A DNA stretch of 64,000 nt, from assembly GCA_031406155.1 (NCBI GenBank), contig JANOGW010000012.1, forward strand, positions 1 to 64,000. Direction: 5' to 3'. A model generated the notes under the pieces. That model did no database searches, was not told the DNA's origin, and worked only from the letters and a program-made list of their open reading frames with translations. This DNA comes from JACMNW01 sp031406155. GTDB taxonomy: Bacteria; Pseudomonadota; Alphaproteobacteria; Rhodobacterales; Rhodobacteraceae. The position numbers and the translations under genes were made by a program. Below, in pieces: positions 34,328 to 42,779 of the stretch. Position 1 is the first letter of the stretch; every line of letters starts with the position of its first letter.

Positions 34328-35545
34328 TCATGCCACTGCATGGGCATGGGCCAATGCGCACCGATGCCACAGGGCCGCGAGGGCGTTGACCAGATGATCG
34401 ATATCGGCGTCGGTGTGGAAGGGTGAGGGCGTGATGCGCAACCGTTCGGTTCCCTTTGGCACGGTGGGGTAATTGATCGGCTGCACGTAGATGCCCCAGT
34501 CGCGCATCAGGATATCGCTGATCTGGCGGCACTTTACCGGATCGCCGATCATCACCGGGATGATATGGCTTTCGTTTGCCATATGCGGGATGCCAAGCCG
34601 GTCAAGACGGGCGCGCAGCTTCGCCACCTGCTCGCGCTGGCGCAGGCGTTCGACGTTCGACCGTTTCAGGTGCTGGATCGACGCGGTTGCAGCCGCAGCA
34701 ACCGCCGGCGGCAGCGCCGTGGTGAAAATGAAACCCGATGCGAATGACCGGATGAAATCGCACAGCGGCGCCGATCCGGTGATATAGCCACCGACCACGC
34801 CAAAAGCCTTGCCAAGCGTGCCTTCGATCAGATCGATCTGATCGGCAAGGCCTTCGCGTTCGGATACACCGCCGCCGCGCGGGCCGTACATGCCAACTGC
34901 ATGCACCTCGTCAATGTAGCTGAGCGCGCCGTGGGCCTTGGTCACCTGGACGATTTCCTTGATCGGGGCGATGTCGCCGTCCATCGAATAGACGCTCTCA
35001 AACGCCACGATCTTGGGGCGATCGCCGACCGCCGCCAGTTTGCGGTCCAGATCGCGCCAATCGTTGTGCTTCCAGATCACCTTGTCGGCGCGGCTGTGCC
35101 GCACGCCTTCGATCATCGAGGCGTGATTGCCGGCATCCGACAGGATCACGGCGTTTGGAATACGGCTGCCCAGCGTGGACAGGGCTGCCCAGTTCGACAC
35201 ATAGCCAGAGGTGAACAGCAACGCCGCATCCTTGCCATGCAGATCCGCAAGTTCTGCCTCAAGCAGCAGATGCTTGTGATTGGTGCCGGAAATGTTGCGT
35301 GTGCCGCCCGACCCAGTGCCACAGGCCTGCACGCAATCGATCATCGCCTGCACCACATCCTCGTGCTGACCCATGCCCAGATAATCGTTCGAGCACCAGA
35401 CCGTGATATCGGAAACCTTACCGTCCAGATAGTTGGCGGCCCGGGGAAACTCGCCGCGTTTGCGTTCCAGTTCGGCAAATGTGCGGTAGTTGCCCTCTGC
35501 CTTGAGGACGTCAAGCTGGCTGCGGAAAATGGTGTCAAAGTCCAT
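34328..35545 (-). CDS. hemA: 5-aminolevulinate synthase
   Basis: Pyridoxal-phosphate enzyme that condenses glycine and succinyl-CoA, the committed step for all tetrapyrroles in alphaproteobacteria. From ATG 35545 (MDFDTIFRSQLDVLKAEG) the protein has 405 aa; a longer frame has no support. Motifs: GTGSGGTRNISGTNHKHLLLE, YIDEVHAVGMYGPRGGGVSERE, and EGTLGKAFGVVGGYITGSA holding the PLP lysine. The start overlaps the puhE stop by 11 bp, so the gene is the last of the long minus-strand pigment/assembly operon. An additional hemA elsewhere is likely. Confidence 0.95.
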   Translation of the reverse strand: MDFDTIFRSQLDVLKAEGNYRTFAELERKRGEFPRAANYLDGKVSDITVWCSNDYLGMGQHEDVVQAMIDCVQACGTGSGGTRNISGTNHKHLLLEAELADLHGKDAALLFTSGYVSNWAALSTLGSRIPNAVILSDAGNHASMIEGVRHSRADKVIWKHNDWRDLDRKLAAVGDRPKIVAFESVYSMDGDIAPIKEIVQVTKAHGALSYIDEVHAVGMYGPRGGGVSEREGLADQIDLIEGTLGKAFGVVGGYITGSAPLCDFIRSFASGFIFTTALPPAVAAAATASIQHLKRSNVERLRQREQVAKLRARLDRLGIPHMANESHIIPVMIGDPVKCRQISDILMRDWGIYVQPINYPTVPKGTERLRITPSPFHTDADIDHLVNALAALWHRCALAHAHAVA

Positions 35546-36365
35546 GCGGTCCCTCATGCAGTCGGTCTTGATTGCGAAGTTTAGTGTTTGGCTTTGCAAT
35601 GGGCAACATCCAGCGCCACAGCTTTTCATCCGGCAGTGGCAGAACCATGAACCAGTGTTCCAGCACGGCAAGCAGCGACAGGCAGGTCAGCAAGGTGTAG
35701 CCGACACTTTCCCCGGCAGAAGTGGCATTGACTGCGCGTTCCAGCAACAGGGCAGACGCGATGGTCAGAAGGCTGACGGAAAAGGGAAAGAACACAGTGA
35801 TGCGCGAGCGGCGGAAGTGGCTGGCAAGATGTCCAAGCGGACGCGGCAGAAATTGGGTGTTGATACGCGGCACACCGAAAAACAGGTTCATCTTGGCCGA
35901 TATGCGCGCGCCGAACAGCAACGCAAATGTCAGAAATGCAAACGGGTTGACGCTGTCGCGGGACAGATAGCCCATGGTCAGCAAGACCGCGATCAGCAGC
36001 GCCTCGTGCCAGGCGATGGTGCCGACCGCGCGCCAGAAGCGATCCCATGGTTGTGCATTTGCGGGGCATACACGGGTGTTCGGGCCGGTGATGATGCCCG
36101 ACAGAAAGGCAAGCTCGACCCAACCCCAGATCGCGAGGGCGGCGAAAAACGCAAGGTAAGTTCCAACTGCCGATGCGTCCGCCAGTGACGCGCGCAACGC
36201 GAGGATGCCGGCAAACAGCAGCGGCAGGCCAAGCAGCACCGACAATGCGTGTTGATGACCGCGACCATTGTCCGCCACCCGGACACGCCAAAGAATAATG
36301 CCGGTGGAAAACCACCACAGGAACAGCGCAATCACTGCGGCCTGCCAAGGGCTGTCGGCCATCAT
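35535..36365 (-). CDS. puhE: Putative photosynthetic complex assembly protein PuhE
   Basis: Polytopic membrane protein of 276 aa with about seven hydrophobic segments (for example WQAAVIALFLWWFSTGIILW, LSVLLGLPLLFAGILAL, AVGTYLAFFAALAIWGWVELAF). The soluble loop ITGPNTRVCPANAQPWDRF and helix ALLFGARISAKMNLFFGVPRINTQFLP are characteristic for PuhE, which affects reaction-centre and bacteriochlorophyll production in Rhodobacter; its molecular role is unknown. Two start codons (36365 and 36362). The stop overlaps the hemA start. Confidence 0.9.
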   Translation of the reverse strand: MMADSPWQAAVIALFLWWFSTGIILWRVRVADNGRGHQHALSVLLGLPLLFAGILALRASLADASAVGTYLAFFAALAIWGWVELAFLSGIITGPNTRVCPANAQPWDRFWRAVGTIAWHEALLIAVLLTMGYLSRDSVNPFAFLTFALLFGARISAKMNLFFGVPRINTQFLPRPLGHLASHFRRSRITVFFPFSVSLLTIASALLLERAVNATSAGESVGYTLLTCLSLLAVLEHWFMVLPLPDEKLWRWMLPIAKPNTKLRNQDRLHEGPHGL

Positions 36366-36393
36366 CGGGTTGCCCTGCGGGGGGATGGATTGA

Positions 36394-37497
36394 TCAATAG
36401 ACCGGCTCCATCCGGACGCTTAACGGCGGCTGGGTCTTGATCACGGGCAGGGTGTAGATCGCCACAAACCCCCGCAGGGCCGAGGCACCTGCGACCATCC
36501 GGCCCACAAAACCCGACACACCGCCACGTTTTTTAGCGACATCCATGGCAAGAAACGCATCGCGCATCCGCCGCAGGTTGGGCAGCCAGCGTTTGTGATC
36601 GATGTCGATCTCGATCGGGAAGACCTGCCGGGCGATGGCGCTGGTCTTGCGGAACACCTCTTGGTCGTACCATTCGATATCGACTCCAAGGGCCTTGTGA
36701 AACTCAGGCCGGGCGTGGTCGCGCACGAACATGGTGGAATAGACGGCGGTCAGAAAAAAGCGGATCCACAGTTTGTTGACGAACGTGGAGGTCAGTTTCG
36801 GATCGGTGCGCATGATCAGCGCAAACGCCTCGCCATGGCTGAATTCGTCATTGCACCATTCGCGGAACCATTTGAAGATCGGGTGAAAGCGCATCTCGGG
36901 ATTGGCTTCGAGGTGGCGGTAGATGGTGATGTAGCGGGCGTAGCCGATCTTTTCCGAAAGATAGGTGGCGTAGTAGATGAACTTGGGCTGAAAGTAGGTG
37001 TACTTCTTGGCCTTGGTCAGAAACCCGAGGTTGACCGCCACCCCTGCCTCGCGCAGGGCATCGTTGATGAAACCGGCATGGCGGGCTTCGTCGCGCGACA
37101 TGTAGCTGAACAACTCGCAAATGTCGGGGTTGGTGCCGCGGCGCTTCATTTCCTTGTAAAGCACGCAGCCAGAAAATTCCGCGGTGCAAGATGATACCAG
37201 AAAATCGATGAACTCCCGCTTCAGCTTGGGTTCCATGCCGTCCCAGTTGGCATCCCATTCCGTCCACTCAACGGTTTTCTTGAAATGGCCCTTGTTGGGG
37301 TCGGATTTCATCTGCGCGATCAGCTTGTCCCATTCGGCACGAACCGGGGTAACATCGACACGGTCCATCTCGTCGAAATCCGTGGTGTAAAAGCGCGGGT
37401 TCAGCAGCGTGGTTTCCGTGGCCATGGCCGTGGTATCGGTCACCGGCGTCGAGGTGTCGATATCAAGGGGGAACAGATCTTGCGGCGTGGCATTCAT
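36394..37497 (-). CDS. acsF: Aerobic Mg-protoporphyrin IX monomethyl ester cyclase AcsF
   Basis: Diiron oxygenase that builds isocyclic ring E with O2. From ATG 37497 (MNATPQDLFPLDI) the protein has 367 aa. Metal-ligand helices are FSGCVLYKEMKRRG, YMSRDEARHAGFINDA and EWCNDEFSHGEAFALIMR, the E-x-x-H pattern of the family. The start overlaps the bciE stop as ATGA, so cyclase subunits are coupled. The longer frame from 37530 is rejected because it would run into bciE. No bchE was seen here, so ring closure is oxygen dependent on current evidence. Confidence 0.96.
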   Translation of the reverse strand: MNATPQDLFPLDIDTSTPVTDTTAMATETTLLNPRFYTTDFDEMDRVDVTPVRAEWDKLIAQMKSDPNKGHFKKTVEWTEWDANWDGMEPKLKREFIDFLVSSCTAEFSGCVLYKEMKRRGTNPDICELFSYMSRDEARHAGFINDALREAGVAVNLGFLTKAKKYTYFQPKFIYYATYLSEKIGYARYITIYRHLEANPEMRFHPIFKWFREWCNDEFSHGEAFALIMRTDPKLTSTFVNKLWIRFFLTAVYSTMFVRDHARPEFHKALGVDIEWYDQEVFRKTSAIARQVFPIEIDIDHKRWLPNLRRMRDAFLAMDVAKKRGGVSGFVGRMVAGASALRGFVAIYTLPVIKTQPPLSVRMEPVY

Positions 37498-37790
37498 GGC
37501 GTCACCTCGTCGGAGAATGAAAACTCGCACAGCTCCATGAAGCCGAAATCGCCGGTCATCCGGGTCCAGAGGCGTTCAAGGGCGTTGGCGCGGGTGATGG
37601 TGGCGTGACGGTCCTCGGTGATCAATTCGCCATAGGCGGCCATGATCGGCTGGCCATGCACCAGAACCTCGTCACCCGGATAGACCACAGCGCCGTTGTT
37701 GAAGCGAACATGCGCATAAAGGCTTTCGAAACGATGGCTGACCTCGACGGTGCAAGGCACCATTTCGGTTGATCTTGTGAATATTCCCAT
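37494..37790 (-). CDS. bciE: Oxygen-dependent cyclase auxiliary subunit BciE
   Basis: Small 98 aa protein directly upstream of acsF, matching in size and place the alphaproteobacterial cyclase subunit BciE that works with AcsF. The sequence MGIFTRSTEMVPCTVEVSHRFESLYAHVRF is followed by VYPGDEVLVHGQPI and ERLWTRMTGDFGFMELCEFSFSD. No membrane segment is evident. The stop overlaps the acsF start by 4 bp (ATGA) and 37 bp separate it from puhC. Alternative: an uncharacterised puh-linked protein, but the acsF coupling is strong support. Confidence 0.82.
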   Translation of the reverse strand: MGIFTRSTEMVPCTVEVSHRFESLYAHVRFNNGAVVYPGDEVLVHGQPIMAAYGELITEDRHATITRANALERLWTRMTGDFGFMELCEFSFSDEVTP

Positions 37791-37827
37791 GGTTTCGCTC
37801 CGTATTGGCCCGTATCAGATTTGGTCT

Positions 37828-38283
37828 TCACTCGGACATGAGCCGTTCGAACGCGGCCCTGTTGTCAGCACCAAAGGCCCCGAGTTCGGCGGACCAGCCC
37901 GAGTAGTCATCAAGAACTGTAAGCCGCCCATTGGCGTATTCAACGATTCGCACCGGCAGCAGCTTGTCGACGCCTGCGGTCAGCCGGGCCCGTTCCAATG
38001 CGTTCTGGATGACGGTGATGAAACCGCCATGCGCAAGGTCAACCAAAAGTGTGCCGTCGGGGGCAAGCACCGTCACCGCCTGCGCGCCGCCGCCTTTCAG
38101 GATGATGCTGCGTTCGGCGACAATCGCGGCTGGTTTCGGTTGACCGACCTGTTCGCGTCCGGTCACTGCGGAATAGCCCACCAAGGCAAGTGTCGCAAGC
38201 ACCAGTGCCAGCATCGCACGCAGCAGGTTCGTCGGGATGATCTCGACCTTGCGGGGGGTATTGGTTTGGTTTTGCATCGTCAT
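37828..38283 (-). CDS. puhC: Photosynthetic complex assembly protein PuhC
   Basis: Promotes assembly of the LH1-reaction centre core in Rhodobacter. From ATG 38283 the protein has 151 aa: a short cytoplasmic start (MTMQNQTNTPRKVEIIPTNL), one helix LLRAMLALVLATLALVGYSAV, then a periplasmic beta-rich domain (IILKGGGAQAVTVLAPDGTLLVDL, GGFITVIQNALERAR). A longer frame extends over puhB and is rejected; ATG 38277 is an alternative. Sits 12 bp after the puhB stop and 37 bp before bciE. Confidence 0.88.
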   Translation of the reverse strand: MTMQNQTNTPRKVEIIPTNLLRAMLALVLATLALVGYSAVTGREQVGQPKPAAIVAERSIILKGGGAQAVTVLAPDGTLLVDLAHGGFITVIQNALERARLTAGVDKLLPVRIVEYANGRLTVLDDYSGWSAELGAFGADNRAAFERLMSE

Positions 38284-38294
38284 GGCCTGCCCCT

Positions 38295-38927
38295 TCATTC
38301 TGCCGCGACGGCCAGCGATGGATCGACGCGGCTTATCACGGGTTGGCTGATGCGGGTTTCGGCGGCGTCCGACAAGATCTGTGCAACCCGTGCTGCATCG
38401 GGGATGCAGCGCAACGCAGGTTGGGTCTTCGACATTTGCCAAGGGCGGACATGTGGCCAGCAGACAAGGTAGGAAAGCCGGGTATCGCCCAGCGTCGTCA
38501 CCGCTATGGTGCCAGTGCCGCGACGCTTCAGATCAAGGCTGGCGGTGCCGATTTGTGTGTAGGGCAGGTTCAGCGTGACGGTCAGCGCCGCACCGATCCG
38601 CATGGCGATGCGGGCGGTGGTTAGCGTGTAGACGGTGGTCCGCGCCTGCACTGCGGCAATGGCAAGGATGATGCCGCAAGCCACCAGACCGATGACGACA
38701 TAGGGCAGCATCACCGCGACTACCGAGACGACCGTCGCATCAGCCACCACGGTTGCACGCCAGATTGCGAGCACCGCGAAGTAGCCGGCAACCCAACCAA
38801 GCCCCATCGCTTCGCGGGCCAGTGCAAAGGTGTTGGGGCGGCCCTGCCACAGGACAAGTTCACCCTTTGGGGGCATCGCGGGCAATCCGGGGATCGGCTC
38901 GATCGCGAAATCATCATGGTCAGACAT
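38295..38927 (-). CDS. puhB: Photosynthetic complex assembly protein PuhB
   Basis: Membrane protein with a bacterial PH-like (bPH2) domain required for efficient reaction-centre assembly. From ATG 38927 (MSDHDDFAIEPIPGLPAMPPKGELVLWQGRP) the protein has 210 aa. WQGRP opens the region before the first helix, VAGYFAVLAIWRAT and the next helix VVAVMLPYVVIGLVACGIIL follow, and then TVYTLTTARIAMRIGAALTVTLNLPYTQIGTASL forms the PH-like core. It lies 22 bp after puhA and 12 bp before puhC. Confidence 0.9.
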   Translation of the reverse strand: MSDHDDFAIEPIPGLPAMPPKGELVLWQGRPNTFALAREAMGLGWVAGYFAVLAIWRATVVADATVVSVVAVMLPYVVIGLVACGIILAIAAVQARTTVYTLTTARIAMRIGAALTVTLNLPYTQIGTASLDLKRRGTGTIAVTTLGDTRLSYLVCWPHVRPWQMSKTQPALRCIPDAARVAQILSDAAETRISQPVISRVDPSLAVAAE

Positions 38928-38949
38928 CGGTGCTTCCCCCCGGTTGCGA

Positions 38950-39708
38950 TCAGTTGCCGCTTTTGCGTTTGGCGGCGGCATACATCGTGCCGCCAGCATA
39001 ATATGCACTGATCTTTTCTTCTTCCAACAGCGTTACTTCGGCCATCGAACGGGTTTGTGGAACGCCGGCGAAAAGATCGGATGAGATCGAGTTGATGCGC
39101 ACGCGGTCTGCCCGGATCTTTACCATCGGCATTGGCACAAGACGCTTGCCACCCTCGTTCAGATCAATCTCAAGATAGCGGACAAGCTGTTCGGGGGAAT
39201 CAACCCACATGTCCGAAACACGGCCGACAACCTCCAGATCGCTGGCCTGCACCGGCAATCCGCGCGGATCACGCCCTGCGGAAACGGCAAAGCCGCCCGC
39301 CATGGCCATGGGCACGATCTTGTTGTGGCCGTGGCCGTCCAGTTCGGGCACATCGCGGCGCGGTGCCCATGCGGCGGGGCCAACGCCATCCACCATGGGA
39401 TCACCCGTCGGGGCATGCGGGAAGCCTTCAGAGGCGGCAGTGCGCACCAGTGGGAGGTCGCGGTTTTCCTGCGCGCCATCCGGCAATGAAACCGAGCCGC
39501 GCCCGTGCGGCAGCAAAAACGTCTTGGGTTTAGGCAGGCCGAACGGGCCCTGATTGGGGGCAGGCTGACCATCTTCTGTTTCCAGCGGATAGCCTTCGCG
39601 CATGTTTTCGGTTTGCAGATAGTACACCAGCAAAGCAAAGAAGCCCCAGAACAGCCAGATCGCCAGACTGGCGAGGTCGAAATTTCCGAAAAAGGTTACA
39701 CCAACCAT
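38950..39708 (-). CDS. puhA: Photosynthetic reaction centre H subunit
   Basis: Single-helix subunit that caps the cytoplasmic side of the reaction centre and guides protons to QB. 252 aa; the start MVGVTFFGNFDLASLAIWLFWGFFALLVYYLQTE is the N-terminal helix, followed by NMREGYPLE and the PRC-barrel domain, with LVRYLEIDLNEGGKRLVPMPMVKI and ITLLEEEKISAYYAGGTMYA-like C-terminal segments (here VTLLEEEKISAYYAGGTMYA). It follows lhaA by 18 bp in the bchF-to-hemA minus-strand run. Confidence 0.96.
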   Translation of the reverse strand: MVGVTFFGNFDLASLAIWLFWGFFALLVYYLQTENMREGYPLETEDGQPAPNQGPFGLPKPKTFLLPHGRGSVSLPDGAQENRDLPLVRTAASEGFPHAPTGDPMVDGVGPAAWAPRRDVPELDGHGHNKIVPMAMAGGFAVSAGRDPRGLPVQASDLEVVGRVSDMWVDSPEQLVRYLEIDLNEGGKRLVPMPMVKIRADRVRINSISSDLFAGVPQTRSMAEVTLLEEEKISAYYAGGTMYAAAKRKSGN

Positions 39709-39726
39709 GTCTTGGTCCTCCGGGGG

Positions 39727-41184
39727 TCAGGTGGGGAATTCAACGATGCCCTGCGGGGCCGCGTCTGCATCGGATGAAGGGTCGTAGGGTTTGGTCCGCA
39801 CCATGGGGCCAAGCACCAGAAGTGAAGCAAATAGCACCACAATTTCAATGTGGTAGACGAAAGAATAGCCGAAAGCAGGGGTGGCGAGGGTTTGGCCAAG
39901 ATGGCCCGCCATCGCAAAGCCTCCAACCGTGTCGCGCAGCGCGCCGCCAACGGCAATGGACAGGCCGGCAGCGGTCGCCTGTGCCGCACCCCATGCCCCA
40001 AGCGCCAGACCGCGCCCCGAAAGCCCGCGCGTCGGCAGTGCCATCGCGGCGGTCAGGGTGGAGACGGCAAAAAGGCCCGCCCCCAATCCGATACAGACGG
40101 CGCCTGCAAAGAACAGCGCAATTGATGACATCAGCCCGGCAAGAATGACCGTGGTGAACGCCAGAACGCCCACCAGAATACCGCGTGCCGCCATCCGGAA
40201 CACATCGTGACCCCGGCCTATCCAGCGCCCGGCGAGGATGAAACCCACCAGCGCCCCAAGTGCATTGGCCGCCGTAAGCCAAGTTGTGGCCCCGACCGAC
40301 AGGCCGAGGATCTGACCGCCGTAGGGTTCCAGCAGCACATCCTGCATCTGAAAGCCCATGGTGCCGATCACCACAACGGCCAGAAGGCGGGCCACATCGC
40401 TGCCCCGGATGAACTCGCGCCACGACTCGGCAAAGAACGGCCGGGTGGCGGCCATTTCTTCCGCACTCATGGGCTGGATTTTTTCTTGTTTCCACAGGGC
40501 TATGAGGTTCAGCACCAAGGTGATTGCAGCGCAGCCCTGAACCACGCGGATCAACCGGATCTGATCGAAATCGCGCAGCAGCCAGCCGATGATCACCGAC
40601 GAGATCGCCATGCCCAGCAGGAACATCACATAAAGCAGCGCCACCACCTTTGGCCGCGACGCATCGGTGGCGCGGTCGGACGCAAGGGCAAGGCCTGCGG
40701 TTTGCGTCATGTGCAGGCCAAGACCCGTCATCAGAAATGCCAGACCCGCCAGCGCCTCGCCCGCCCATGTCGGCCCAAGGACCTGATCACCCGACAGCAC
40801 GATCAGCGCGAAGGGCATGATCGCAAGCCCGCCCATCTGCCACAGCGAGCCGAACCACAGGTAGGGCACGCGCTTCCAGCCGATATGCGATCGGTAGTTG
40901 TCGCTGCGGTGACCCAGCATCGCGCGGAAGGGCGCAGACAGAACGGGCAGCGCGATCATGAAGGCAACCACCGTGGCGGGCACCGAAAGTTCCACGATCA
41001 TCACCCGGTTCAGCGTACCGAGCAGCAAAACCGTGGCCATCCCGACCGACACCTGAAACAGGCTGAGCCGCAAAAGCTGTGCCATCGGCAGGCCATCCGA
41101 TGCCGCATCGGCAAACGGCAGCCAGGCGCCGTTCAGCTTCTTGATCTGGGATTTGCCAAGGATCAAGGACGATACTCCAGACAT
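39727..41184 (-). CDS. lhaA: LH1 assembly protein LhaA (PucC family MFS-like)
   Basis: Membrane protein of the PucC/BCD family implicated in assembly of LH1. 485 aa with about twelve hydrophobic segments. Family regions are MATVLLLGTLNRVMIVELSVPATVVAFMIALP and APFRAMLGHRSDNYRSHIGWKRVPYLWFGSLWQMGG. It resembles the PucC-family gene at 53348 but is more distant from puc genes, which are absent in the window. The start lies 22 bp within the bchM 3' end, so translation may be coupled. Its stop lies 18 bp before puhA. Confidence 0.93.
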   Translation of the reverse strand: MSGVSSLILGKSQIKKLNGAWLPFADAASDGLPMAQLLRLSLFQVSVGMATVLLLGTLNRVMIVELSVPATVVAFMIALPVLSAPFRAMLGHRSDNYRSHIGWKRVPYLWFGSLWQMGGLAIMPFALIVLSGDQVLGPTWAGEALAGLAFLMTGLGLHMTQTAGLALASDRATDASRPKVVALLYVMFLLGMAISSVIIGWLLRDFDQIRLIRVVQGCAAITLVLNLIALWKQEKIQPMSAEEMAATRPFFAESWREFIRGSDVARLLAVVVIGTMGFQMQDVLLEPYGGQILGLSVGATTWLTAANALGALVGFILAGRWIGRGHDVFRMAARGILVGVLAFTTVILAGLMSSIALFFAGAVCIGLGAGLFAVSTLTAAMALPTRGLSGRGLALGAWGAAQATAAGLSIAVGGALRDTVGGFAMAGHLGQTLATPAFGYSFVYHIEIVVLFASLLVLGPMVRTKPYDPSSDADAAPQGIVEFPT

Positions 41185-41831
41185 TCCGAAATGTAGAACC
41201 CGCGCGCGACGCGGTCTATTCTGGTGATCTTGCCACCGGTTTCGCGGGACAGTTCTGCATGGGCATGCGGCACCATGACGGGCGAGCGGTCGGCGCGCGG
41301 GAACGCCTTGCCCAAGGTCCAGAACGCCATCAGAAACGGCGTTTTTGGGGCAACGGTGAACACGACGGCCTGTGCTGTGCGGCTGCCCAGACGTGTCAGG
41401 GCACGGGTGATATCGGCAGTGCCGTAATAGATCAGGCTGTCCATCGCCAGAACGTAATCAAAGGTACCGTGATCGGCCGTCATGTCGCCGCTGGCAAAGG
41501 TGACGCGGGGGCTAAGTTCGGCGGGCAGGCGGGCCTTGGCGATGTCGACCAGCGCGGGCGAGATATCGACGGCCATCACCTGCGCACCGCGTGCCGCCAG
41601 TTCCGCGGTCATCTGCCCCGCCCCGCACCCGGCATCCAGCACGCGCGCACCGTGCAGATCGGCAGGCAAGCGTGACAGCATCAGGGCCCGCATCCGGTCG
41701 CGCCCTTCGCGGACCGTCTGGCGCACGCGCGATACCGGCGCGTCAGACGTCAGCCGCTCCCAAACCTTGGTGGCGGACCGGTCAAAGTAATCTTCGACAC
41801 GGCTCAGGGTTGCAGCGTAATCAGCCATCAA
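41163..41831 (-). CDS. bchM: Mg-protoporphyrin IX methyltransferase
   Basis: SAM-dependent enzyme that methylates the C13 propionate of Mg-protoporphyrin IX. 222 aa. The SAM fold is ARVLDAGCGAGQMTAELAARGAQVMAVDISPALVDIAKARL; the N-terminus shows DYAATLSRVEDYFDRSATKVWERLTSDAPVSRVRQTVREGR, typical of BchM. The ATG at 41831 overlaps the bchL stop by 4 bp and its 3' end overlaps the lhaA start by 22 bp. It works between BchH and AcsF in the pathway. Confidence 0.95.
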   Translation of the reverse strand: MMADYAATLSRVEDYFDRSATKVWERLTSDAPVSRVRQTVREGRDRMRALMLSRLPADLHGARVLDAGCGAGQMTAELAARGAQVMAVDISPALVDIAKARLPAELSPRVTFASGDMTADHGTFDYVLAMDSLIYYGTADITRALTRLGSRTAQAVVFTVAPKTPFLMAFWTLGKAFPRADRSPVMVPHAHAELSRETGGKITRIDRVARGFYISECLEYRP

Positions 41832-42730
41832 TCGAACCCCAGGAGTTCAAAGATCTCGCGGTCGGGCAATGGTGCGGGGGACGATCCTGCCCCCTCGACC
41901 GACCGCCACAACGTATCGGCCAGCCGCATGTATTCGGCGCGGGCCATCACGATATCTTCTTCGTCGGCCATTTCGAACAAAGTCTTTTTCTTTAGCCGAG
42001 AACGGCGGATGGCGTCGATGTCGGGCATGTGCGCGATGCGGTTGAAGCCGACACGTTCGCAGTAGCGGTCAACCTCGTTGGTTTCACGCGACCGGTTGGC
42101 AACGCAGCCCGCCAGCCGCACCTTGTAGTTGCCCGACTTGGCCTGGACGGCGGCAATGATGCGGTTCATGGCATAGATGCTGTCGAAATCGTTGGCGGTG
42201 ACAATCACCGCGCGGTCGGCGTGCTGCAGCGGGGCTGCAAAACCACCACAGACCACATCGCCCAGCACATCAAAGATCACCACATCGGTGTCTTCCAGAA
42301 GGTGATGCTGTTTCAACAGCTTGACCGTTTGCCCGACGACATAGCCGCCGCAGCCGGTACCCGCAGGCGGCCCGCCCGCCTCCACACATTTCACGCCGTT
42401 GAAGCCGGTCGCAACGTAATCTTCGGGACGCAGTTCTTCGGCATGGAAATCGACGTCCTTCAGGATGTCGATGACCGTCGCCTGCAAGCGGCCGGTCAAG
42501 GTAAAGGTCGAGTCGTGTTTCGGGTCGCAGCCGATCTGCAACACCCGCTTGCCCATCATGGAAAACGCGGCTGACAGGTTCGACGAGGTGGTCGATTTGC
42601 CGATGCCGCCCTTGCCATAGACCGAAAACACCTTGGCACCTTCGATCTTGGTCTCGGCATCCTGATGCACCTGCACCGAGCCGTCACCATCAAGGCCCCG
42701 CAGGTTCGGGATTGCGTCAAGTGGACTCAT
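41828..42730 (-). CDS. bchL: Light-independent protochlorophyllide reductase iron protein BchL
   Basis: Nitrogenase-like iron protein of dark-operative protochlorophyllide reductase, ring D reduction with BchN-BchB. From ATG 42730 (MSPLDAIPNLRG) the protein has 300 aa; the longer frame covers non-conserved sequence. P-loop is YGKGGIGKSTTSSNLSAAFSMMG, the cluster cysteines are in GGPPAGTGCGGYVVGQ and DVLGDVVCGGFAAPLQ, and switch residues are as in NifH. Overlaps bchM by 4 bp; 49 bp separate it from bchH. Confidence 0.97.
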   Translation of the reverse strand: MSPLDAIPNLRGLDGDGSVQVHQDAETKIEGAKVFSVYGKGGIGKSTTSSNLSAAFSMMGKRVLQIGCDPKHDSTFTLTGRLQATVIDILKDVDFHAEELRPEDYVATGFNGVKCVEAGGPPAGTGCGGYVVGQTVKLLKQHHLLEDTDVVIFDVLGDVVCGGFAAPLQHADRAVIVTANDFDSIYAMNRIIAAVQAKSGNYKVRLAGCVANRSRETNEVDRYCERVGFNRIAHMPDIDAIRRSRLKKKTLFEMADEEDIVMARAEYMRLADTLWRSVEGAGSSPAPLPDREIFELLGFD

Positions 42731-42779
42731 GTCGGGCCTCTTTCGGTTGCGGGTTGGGCGGTTAGGGGGCGGATCTGCG

